Part shown: positions 13,228 through 18,429 of the stretch, piece after piece
How positions within the stretch are numbered: position 1 is the stretch's first letter
How the letters are laid out: every line of letters starts with the position of its first letter
Source of the DNA: JASGDC01 sp047608145
GTDB taxonomy: Bacteria; Actinomycetota; Actinomycetes; Actinomycetales; Micrococcaceae
Direction: 5' to 3'
Length of the DNA: 18,429 nt
NCBI GenBank assembly: GCA_047608145.1
Contig: JASGDC010000020.1
Coordinates: 1 to 18,429 of the forward strand
Translations under genes and position numbers: made by a program
The notes under the pieces: generated by a model
Told to the model about the DNA's origin: nothing
Databases searched by the model: none
The model's input: the letters and a program-made list of their open reading frames with translations, nothing else

Positions 13228-13851
13228 CTAAACTGCATCAACCCATTGAGTATCTACTAGTTCAGCGGAAAGTTGTAGTTTTTCTACCAAGCTTAAATCT
13301 GGAAGTGGAATTGTCAGCTCTAATGCTGTAGCAGAATAGTCAGTAGTAATAGGTACATGTCCGTTAGCACGGAATTGGTTTTCAACCTTACCAGTACTTG
13401 CTAAGGGTACAGTTACCTTATAAATATTTTCTAATATACGTGAAGTTTGGGAAGCTTCAGTAATAGTTTTAGCACTAGCTTCTGAATAGGCGCGCACAAG
13501 TCCACCAGCCCCCAATAGCACTCCACCAAAATACCTAATTACTACTGAGATAACATCACTAAGTGGCCCTTCGCCAGAGTTTTTTAAGATGGTTTGGAGT
13601 ATTGGCACTCCAGCAGTACCACCTGGCTCTCCATCGTCAGTAAAGCGTTGAATCTCTCGATTAGAACCAATCGCATACCCCCAACATGCATGACGCACAT
13701 CAGGGTGCTTAGCTCTAATTTGCTGCACAAACTCATTGGCCGCTGCCACAGAATCAATCCGTTTTGCATAACCAATGAATACAGAACGTTTTACCTCGAG
13801 CTTATATGAATAAACTTCGTAGTCTTTGAAAGTACGGTAAGTATTACTCAT
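13228..13851 (-). CDS. yigZ: YigZ/IMPACT-family (UPF0029) protein
   Basis: This is a 207-residue cytoplasmic protein. The IMPACT-N domain spans about 10-125 with its conserved blocks DVRHACWGYAIG (51-62), RFTDDGEPGGTAG (69-81) and VVIRYFGGVLLGAGGLVRAY (103-122); the C-terminal part (about 135-200) fits the usual DUF1949-like ferredoxin fold. The biochemical role in bacteria is not settled; eukaryotic IMPACT modulates GCN2 signalling. I chose ATG at 13851 because the longer upstream frame adds residues read from the permease gene. The start overlaps the permease stop by 8 nt (ATGAGTAA, 13844-13851), so translation should be coupled to the ABC system, an uncommon partnership. Confidence 0.92.
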   Translation of the reverse strand: MSNTYRTFKDYEVYSYKLEVKRSVFIGYAKRIDSVAAANEFVQQIRAKHPDVRHACWGYAIGSNREIQRFTDDGEPGGTAGVPILQTILKNSGEGPLSDVISVVIRYFGGVLLGAGGLVRAYSEASAKTITEASQTSRILENIYKVTVPLASTGKVENQFRANGHVPITTDYSATALELTIPLPDLSLVEKLQLSAELVDTQWVDAV

Positions 13852-15130
13852 AACGCAACGCGTCAATTGGGTTTTGCTTTGCTGCTTGTAATGCTGGCAA
13901 AGTACCTGCCAAGAAAGAAACCACCATAATAGCCACAATTACCCCGATGATTGATCCTGGGGTAAAGCTAATAATATTCAAACCCGGTAAATCCTTAAGT
14001 AAATTAGCTGAAAGTGACTTGCTCACGATATTACCAACAAACATTGCAACACCAGCACCAATTACTGAGCCTAGGAATCCGATAAAAACAGCTTCCATAC
14101 TAAATAGTGCAAAGATTTTTTTACTGCTCATCCCCATTGCTTTCATCAAACCAATTTCACGGGTACGTTCTTTTACACTCATTAACAGTGTGTTTATAAT
14201 ACCGAAACTCGCTGCCAATAAAGCAATTGCCGCAAAACCATTCAAAATCCAAACTATACCGTTAACCACAGCTTGGAACTGACCAATTTGATCTGAAACA
14301 GTAGCTGCTTGGAAACCTTTGTCATCAAAGGCTTTTTTAACTGTAGCAACCTGAGCTGTATCATCAGGGTTTTTGAGTTTTCCATATGCTGCAGCATAAT
14401 TAACTGGTGCACCAGCTGGCATTCCAGTAGTTTGGAACTTGTACAATTCTTCCATAGTAGAGTTATTAGTACCGATTGCTTCAGTCATCAAACTCTTAGC
14501 AGCGACACCAGTAATCTTTACATTAGCAATATGTTCTTGCCCCATCATGTCATTTACTGCAATTTTAACTGTTTTACCAATAGCATCTTGATTACTAGAA
14601 AAACCCAAAGGCTTTACATAGGTATCTGGAATCTGAATTGCTTTATCAGAATTATCAGCAACTTCAGTGCCAGCAAGCATTTGAGCATTAGTTAAACCTG
14701 CAGTTACTTTCATTGAAAGCTTATATTTCTCGCCAGAACCATTCTCAATATAAGTAGGGCTTGCACCTAACGCTGGCTTAATATCACTAACGTTTGCCAC
14801 ATTCTTCATAGAATCAACATCTTTTTGCGACAGCATGAAAGAAGTAGGAGAACCGGCTGTACCACTACTAGGCTGATTAGGGTCGTATTTTGCGGGGGCA
14901 CCATCTTTATCAGTAGTATTTTGTTCAAATTTCTTCTGAATAATTAAAACATCTTTTTTACCAATTGATGCAACTTGATTATTAATATATTGATTTACCC
15001 CGGTACCGACACCATTCGTCAAAGTTAGTGTGAAAGCTCCGATAAAAATGGCAATAACTGTCAATATGGTACGAAGTTTACTACGGAAAGTATTATTAAT
15101 TGCACTTGTGATTAAATCTACTGGCTTCAT
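13844..15130 (-). CDS. MacB/FtsX-type ABC transporter permease
   Basis: This 428-residue permease has the MacB architecture: TM1 at about 20-42, a large extracytoplasmic domain at about 45-290 (MacB_PCD region), then the FtsX domain with TM2 (291-316), TM3 (343-368) and TM4 (392-414). The cytoplasmic coupling segment between TM2 and TM3 is ERTREIGLMKAMGMSSKKIF (321-340), typical of this class. The outer domain carries a low-complexity insertion at about 66-97 rich in Asp, Pro, Ser and Gly. Such systems use ATP for mechanotransmission, for example in peptide or lipoprotein handling and antimicrobial peptide resistance; the substrate is unknown. Its ATG overlaps the ATPase stop by 1 nt (TAATG) and its stop overlaps the next gene by 8 nt. 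Confidence 0.91.
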   Translation of the reverse strand: MKPVDLITSAINNTFRSKLRTILTVIAIFIGAFTLTLTNGVGTGVNQYINNQVASIGKKDVLIIQKKFEQNTTDKDGAPAKYDPNQPSSGTAGSPTSFMLSQKDVDSMKNVANVSDIKPALGASPTYIENGSGEKYKLSMKVTAGLTNAQMLAGTEVADNSDKAIQIPDTYVKPLGFSSNQDAIGKTVKIAVNDMMGQEHIANVKITGVAAKSLMTEAIGTNNSTMEELYKFQTTGMPAGAPVNYAAAYGKLKNPDDTAQVATVKKAFDDKGFQAATVSDQIGQFQAVVNGIVWILNGFAAIALLAASFGIINTLLMSVKERTREIGLMKAMGMSSKKIFALFSMEAVFIGFLGSVIGAGVAMFVGNIVSKSLSANLLKDLPGLNIISFTPGSIIGVIVAIMVVSFLAGTLPALQAAKQNPIDALRYE

Positions 15131-15807
15131 TATTTAGTAACCCTTCCATCGACGATTTGCACTTTCCTATCGCACTTTGCCGCCAAATCTTCATCGTGTG
15201 TCACTACCACTAGAGTGATATTTTGCTCTTTATTTAAAGTAAACAAAATATCTTCCACTACATCTGAAGTTTTTGTATCTAAGTTACCAGTAGGCTCATC
15301 AGCAAAAATAATTTTAGGATTGTTAATCAAAGCACGAGCAATAACTACACGTTGCTTTTGCCCACCAGATAAATCAGTAGCTTTATTCTTAGCTTTATCA
15401 TCTAGTTGCAGTTTTGCTAACGCTGCTTTTCCGCGCTCTAATCGTTCTTTTTTAGGAACACCAGCAATTCGTAAGGGCAAAGTCACATTGTCCATCACTG
15501 TTTCATTAGGAGTCAAAAAGAACTGCTGGAACACAAAACCAAATTCATTATTACGTAAATTATTTACTGCTTTTACATCAAGTTTGGTGGTTTCAGCAGC
15601 AGCAATTTTAAGTTCACCAGAATTTGGTTTATCCAATAATGCCAGAATATGCATAAAGGTTGATTTACCAGATCCACTCTTACCAATAATGGCAACACTC
15701 TCACCTTGTTTTATATCTACAGATACCTTATCTAGTGCGGTAAAAAATGTATCTCCTTTACCATAAGTCTTGACGATATCCTTAGCTTCAATAGCTAATT
15801 CACTCAC
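15130..15807 (-). CDS. ABC transporter ATP-binding protein, LolD/MacB class
   Basis: This 225-residue ATPase partners the downstream permease. Walker A is GKSGSGKST (42-50), the Q-loop glutamine is at Q94, the signature is LSGGQKQR (146-153), Walker B is IIFADE (166-171), the D-loop is GNLD, and the switch histidine is H204 (VVTHD). One oddity is FVFQQFFLTPNETVMDNV, where members usually have FQxFxLLPxLTVxENV. It starts at GTG (15805-15807) with AGGAG 6 nt upstream. It is first in a three-gene leftward unit with the permease and the YigZ-type gene. No sensor kinase or response regulator is adjacent. Confidence 0.95.
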   Translation of the reverse strand: MSELAIEAKDIVKTYGKGDTFFTALDKVSVDIKQGESVAIIGKSGSGKSTFMHILALLDKPNSGELKIAAAETTKLDVKAVNNLRNNEFGFVFQQFFLTPNETVMDNVTLPLRIAGVPKKERLERGKAALAKLQLDDKAKNKATDLSGGQKQRVVIARALINNPKIIFADEPTGNLDTKTSDVVEDILFTLNKEQNITLVVVTHDEDLAAKCDRKVQIVDGRVTK

Positions 15808-15836
15808 TTTTGCTCCTAGTACTATAGCTTTCTACT

Positions 15837-15865
15837 TGTATATATCCTACCCCTCTTAGCTACAA
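15837..15865 (-). promoter_or_regulatory. Candidate promoter of the ABC operon
   Basis: On the minus strand TTGTAG (15860-15865) is followed after 17 nt by TATACA (15837-15842), a reasonable -35/-10 pair about 25 nt upstream of the ribosome binding site. Each hexamer matches the housekeeping consensus only partly. Confidence 0.35.
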
Positions 15866-15897
15866 ATAAGTATATTGTTAACTTAGAGCACATAAAA

Positions 15898-15913
15898 TAC
15901 TACATAAGTAGTA
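15898..15913. repeat. Inverted repeat upstream of the sugar-porter gene
   Basis: TACTAC (15898-15903) and GTAGTA (15908-15913) are perfect arms around ATAA. It lies in the divergent region between the ABC operon and the sugar-porter gene, about 50 nt upstream of the candidate -10 element, where an activator or second operator could bind. No factor is identified. Confidence 0.35.
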
Positions 15914-15962
15914 CCTATATAAGGTAAACACGGTATTAAAGTATGTTTTATCTTTACTTTAT

Positions 15963-15992
15963 TGTTATGCTGGACTTATCACGTAAACGTGA
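15963..15992 (+). promoter_or_regulatory. Candidate extended -10 promoter with palindromic operator
   Basis: TGTTATGCT (15963-15971) is an extended -10 element (TG, one base, then TATGCT). The expected start site falls at about 15977-15979. Exactly there begins the palindrome TCACGT-AA-ACGTGA (15979-15992). A repressor on this site would block initiation, a common arrangement for sugar transport genes. LacI-type operators are often similar in size and symmetry, but usually have a central CG, so the family of regulator is not established. No -35 element is convincing. Confidence 0.45.
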
Positions 15993-16028
15993 GAGGCATA
16001 AATTAACATTAGAAAGTAGGTATTTATA

Positions 16029-17471
16029 GTGTCACAAACTATCAACACAAATGCCACTGAAAAATTACCAGCAAAGGTGAAGTTCTTCGCAGCTTCAGCA
16101 GCGCTTGGTGGTTTCTTATTCGGTTTTGACGCATCAGTAATTAACGGTGCGAACACTGGTTTCCAAGAGACTTTCCATCTATCAGCAGCACAAGCTGGTG
16201 CTAGTTCTGCTATCGCGCTCCTAGGTTCTGCAGCAGGTGCATTCTTCGCAGGTAAGTTCTCAGACAAATATGGACGTCGCAATACAATGCTTGTTGCTGC
16301 AGCTATGTTCTTCATTAGTGCATTGGGTACTGGTTTTGCTCATACCAATGGCGCTCTGGAAATTTGGCGTGTTATTGGTGGTATCGGTATTGGTATTGCA
16401 TCAGTAATCGCTCCAGGATATATTTCAGAAATTGCTCCTGCTAAGTTCCGTGGTCGTCTTGCTTCACTACAGCAGATGATGATTACTATTGGTATTTTCA
16501 CTGTACTTTTGACAAACGCAATGTTTGCAAGTGCAGCACATGGTGATGCAGCTGGAATAATTGGTGGTCTAGAAGCATGGCGCTGGATGTTCTTGCTAGG
16601 CGTAGTACCAGCAATAATCTATGGTGCTCTTGCATGGAAACTTCCTGAATCTCCTCGTTTCTACTTGCTAAATGGTCAAGTTGACCAAGCAAAAGATGTA
16701 CTTGATCAAGTTAACGAAGGTAACACAGCTGAAAGTAATCGCCAGATTGAAAGCATTATGGCTGATATTAAGAATGATCAGTCTGCTCCAGCACTAGGCG
16801 ATTTATTCAAAAACAAAATTGTATGGCTAGGTATTGCATTAGCTGGTTTCCAGCAACTAGTTGGTATTAACGTAATCATGTACTACTCTACTAACTTGTT
16901 CCAGCAAGCTGGTTTCAATAATCCATTCTGGATTTCATTCCTAGTTGGTTTGGTTAACATGGGTACTACAGTTATCGCCATCATGCTTGTAGACAAGTGG
17001 GGTCGTAAGAAACTATTGCTTGCTGGTGCAGCAGGTATGGCTATTACTCAGGCTATGGTTGCAATTGCTTTCACAAATGCTGACTCTGCAGGTACAATCA
17101 CTAGCAGTGGCTTCAAGTTCCTAGCAGCAGCTGGTGTACTTCTATACATCGTTTCATTCGCAATTTCATGGGGTCCAATCGTTTGGGTACTTCTTGGTGA
17201 AATGTTCAACAACAAGATCCGTGCAGTTGCAATTGGTATCGGTGGTGTATCTAACTGGTTAGTTAACTACCTAATCTCAGTAACATTCCCAGTAATGCGT
17301 GAATGGAATGCAGTAGCAACATTCTTCATCTATGCTGCATTCGCTGTAATTGGTGGTATCTTGGTATACTTCCTAGTTCCTGAAACTAAAGGTAAGGAAC
17401 TTGAGGAAATCAACTTCGATAACCCACGTGGTTTCGGTGATGAAGCACCTCAGAAGGTACAGGCTCACTAA
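16029..17471 (+). CDS. Sugar-porter family MFS transporter (GlcP/XylE/GalP type)
   Basis: This 480-residue, 12-helix proton-coupled sugar importer belongs to the MFS sugar-porter group. Hallmarks are GGFLFGFDASVING in TM1 (27-40), SDKYGRR (78-84), RWMFLLGVVP, PESPRFYL (206-213), QQLVGINVIMYYS in TM7 (275-287), VDKWGRKKLLL (321-331), WGPIVWVLLGEMF (381-393) and PETKGKELEEI (451-461). TM7 QQLVGIN contributes to sugar binding in XylE, so a hexose or pentose substrate is likely; which one cannot be read. The start is GTG at 16029, with AAAGTAGG ending 8 nt upstream; the next residues, SQTINTN, are a normal polar lead. The gene stands alone with its own candidate regulated promoter and strong terminator. 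Confidence 0.94.
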   Translation: MSQTINTNATEKLPAKVKFFAASAALGGFLFGFDASVINGANTGFQETFHLSAAQAGASSAIALLGSAAGAFFAGKFSDKYGRRNTMLVAAAMFFISALGTGFAHTNGALEIWRVIGGIGIGIASVIAPGYISEIAPAKFRGRLASLQQMMITIGIFTVLLTNAMFASAAHGDAAGIIGGLEAWRWMFLLGVVPAIIYGALAWKLPESPRFYLLNGQVDQAKDVLDQVNEGNTAESNRQIESIMADIKNDQSAPALGDLFKNKIVWLGIALAGFQQLVGINVIMYYSTNLFQQAGFNNPFWISFLVGLVNMGTTVIAIMLVDKWGRKKLLLAGAAGMAITQAMVAIAFTNADSAGTITSSGFKFLAAAGVLLYIVSFAISWGPIVWVLLGEMFNNKIRAVAIGIGGVSNWLVNYLISVTFPVMREWNAVATFFIYAAFAVIGGILVYFLVPETKGKELEEINFDNPRGFGDEAPQKVQAH

Positions 17472-17484
17472 CTCAACCTTAAAC

Positions 17485-17527
17485 ATAATAAAAGAGACTT
17501 TCCGTTTTGGAAGGTCTCTTTTATTAT
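17485..17527. terminator. Long-stem Rho-independent terminator after the sugar-porter gene
   Basis: A 19-bp stem with 5' arm 17485-17503, GTTTT loop, and 3' arm 17509-17527; all pairs are Watson-Crick except one G-U. It begins 13 nt after the stop. The arms end in A and T runs, so it can act in both directions and may also shield the gene from IS transcription coming from the right. Confidence 0.93.
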
Positions 17528-17546
17528 GCCTTTTATTTCAAATATC

Positions 17547-17571
17547 GACTTATAGGCCATAATGTGTTGTT
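17547..17571 (+). repeat. IS terminal inverted repeat, right copy
   Basis: This 25-bp segment recurs inverted at 102-126 with one mismatch. It lies 12 nt beyond the 3' end of the transposase gene, as expected for an IS end. The IS boundary is placed at or near 17547. Confidence 0.78.
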
Positions 17572-17583
17572 GGTTCGAGTGTG

Positions 17584-18429
17584 TTACTCGGTTGTGTTGG
17601 CCCAGATTGCACCTCCTTTGTATCTGATTGTTTGGTATGATTTGTCGATTTCTTTTGGCCCTATTTGTTCTTGTTTTATCTTTACGGGTTTTGGTTTTGG
17701 CTGGTAGTGTTCTGGCTTGATTAAGGCTGTTGCTTCTTTGATTTCGTGGGTCTTTGCCCATAGGTGCCATTGAACAGCTGTTTTCTGCTTTTCAATGTTT
17801 AGGCCTCTGTGGTTGCGTAACAGGTAGCGGATACCTGTGTTTATACCGCCTTCTAGTTTGTTAGTTGTGGCGTCACAACCGGTCTCTAGATAGGTGAAAA
17901 GGACTTGATCGTTGGCTAGTTTCTCAAGCCTACGATATGCTCTTCGTAAGCGTTCGTGGGTATACCACCAACGACGTCCGAAAGGTTCAGGGTTGATGGT
18001 TCTTTCTTTGATTAGATGACCGTAAGTTTCATACCATTTATGTAATTGTTGCTGCCAGATGATTGCCTGCGACTTTGTCTTAATTTTGGTAAGATTTCTA
18101 GCTAGTTTTAACAAGGATTTGCTTGCATCACTTTGTGGGTTATTAGTTAAATTAACTCTAGTATTACTTACAACGTGAACTAGACAGCGCTGAACTTTTG
18201 TATGTGGGAAGCATTCTTGAATTGCTCTATTGAGGCCTTGTCCACCATCACAAATAATGACATCTGGGGTTGAAACTAGTTGCTTGAAGAGCGCTTTCCA
18301 GGCTATTGTTTTCTCCCTGTCACACCACTGAAAAGCAAGCGGACGCAGCGTTGCTGCGTCCATAGCGATAAGGCAACACCATGTGTTGCCCCGAGCTTTC
18401 TTACCGATGTAGATCCCATCAACCATCAC
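17584..18429 (-). CDS. IS1249-like transposase, C-terminal 281 residues (5' end off the window)
   Basis: This is a DDE transposase that cuts and joins the IS ends. The catalytic residues can be placed: D4 (VDGIYIG), D61 (CDGGQG) and E193 (KLEGGIN), numbered from the first complete codon. The IS256-group C-x2-H motif is RCLVH (81-85). A Trp- and Arg-rich segment, GRRWWYTHERLRRAYRRLEK (151-170), lies between the second D and the E. The first codon in the window, GTG, is internal, not a start; the missing part should hold the N-terminal DNA-binding region. The visible part is intact with no frameshift, so the element may be active. The ISL3 family is an alternative with a similar core, but the motif set favours IS1249. 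Confidence 0.88.
   Translation of the reverse strand: MMVDGIYIGKKARGNTWCCLIAMDAATLRPLAFQWCDREKTIAWKALFKQLVSTPDVIICDGGQGLNRAIQECFPHTKVQRCLVHVVSNTRVNLTNNPQSDASKSLLKLARNLTKIKTKSQAIIWQQQLHKWYETYGHLIKERTINPEPFGRRWWYTHERLRRAYRRLEKLANDQVLFTYLETGCDATTNKLEGGINTGIRYLLRNHRGLNIEKQKTAVQWHLWAKTHEIKEATALIKPEHYQPKPKPVKIKQEQIGPKEIDKSYQTIRYKGGAIWANTTE

Larger units (their letters stand above)
17547..18429 (-). mobile_element. IS1249-like insertion sequence (IS256 group), partial copy
   Basis: The element runs from the terminal repeat at 17547 to the end of the window and holds the 3' part of its transposase gene. Adding the roughly 110-120 N-terminal residues expected for this class suggests a full length near 1.3 kb. 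It inserted about 20 nt past the sugar-porter terminator, in a neutral site. Confidence 0.83.

Noticed and set aside
13157..13231. 24-codon plus-strand frame MASFLTKGAIIS... inside the 58-bp palindrome
   Set aside because: No ribosome binding site; it exists because the palindrome happens to lack stops. Too short to support.
13594..13809. Frames on both strands inside the yigZ-type gene
   Set aside because: They overlap a conserved IMPACT domain in other frames and have no independent support.
15215..15766. 183-residue plus-strand frame opposite the ABC ATPase
   Set aside because: It lies entirely opposite a gene with all ABC motifs, and its sequence shows no recognisable domain.
15965..16315. 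116-residue minus-strand frame over the start of the sugar-porter gene
   Set aside because: Its body is antisense to the first helices of the porter; no ribosome binding site or family features.
127..17546. A true composite transposon carrying the core genes
   Set aside because: The cargo is core translation and lipid genes in normal actinobacterial order, so it is chromosomal; IS flanks more likely reflect independent insertions or contig boundaries.
1..18429. tRNA genes, CRISPR arrays, prophage or known riboswitches
   Set aside because: Read on both strands; no cloverleaf, regularly spaced repeat array, phage genes or recognisable riboswitch core was seen.

Overview
This is an A+T-rich actinobacterial chromosome segment. 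Three things point to Actinomycetota: a sigma-R/RsrA redox pair with the full RsrA cysteine/histidine pattern, a DUF1844 gene divergent from infC, and the order infC-rpmI-rplT-trmH-type methyltransferase, then pheS-pheT. Base composition is low for the phylum, which suggests a host-associated or reduced low-GC lineage. I cannot name the genus.

Layout, left to right. (1) 1-126 is the end of an insertion sequence whose body lies mostly outside the window. (2) 220-2504 is a leftward, tightly packed unit: psd, pssA, sigR, rsrA. It makes phosphatidylethanolamine and encodes a thiol-stress sigma factor with its anti-sigma factor. (3) 2586-3188 is a DUF4870 membrane protein with a strong terminator downstream of it. 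(4) 3256-10045 is a leftward translation block: infC (ATT start), rpmI, rplT, an rRNA/tRNA methyltransferase, a cation diffusion facilitator, pheS and pheT. It has a roughly 200-nt leader that can form alternative hairpins. (5) 10259-10609 is the divergent DUF1844 gene, convergent with an MFS transporter at 10612-11805. (6) 11918-13087 is an aquaporin-family channel with an unusual selectivity filter and a highly charged C-terminal tail of about 145 residues. (7) 13228-15807 is a leftward three-gene unit: ABC ATPase, MacB/FtsX-type permease and a YigZ/IMPACT-family protein, with 1-nt and 8-nt overlaps. (8) 16029-17471 is a sugar-porter MFS gene behind a candidate extended -10 promoter and palindromic operator, ended by a very long hairpin terminator. 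(9) 17547-18429 is the 3' part of an IS1249-like (IS256-group) transposase gene with its terminal repeat.

The same roughly 25-bp IS terminus occurs inverted at 102-126 and 17547-17571. The central 17.4 kb is therefore bracketed by two IS copies that are probably in the same orientation.

Non-ATG starts matter here. infC starts at ATT; rplT, the sugar porter, the ABC ATPase, the cation transporter and pssA appear to start at GTG. The usual ATG-centred calls misplace several of these. Most of the window is ordinary core and transport content. The best candidates for something not well described are the aquaporin with a LEA-like tail, the phospholipid/sigma-R operon arrangement, a 22-bp tandem duplication that rewrote the RsrA C-terminus, and the infC leader.
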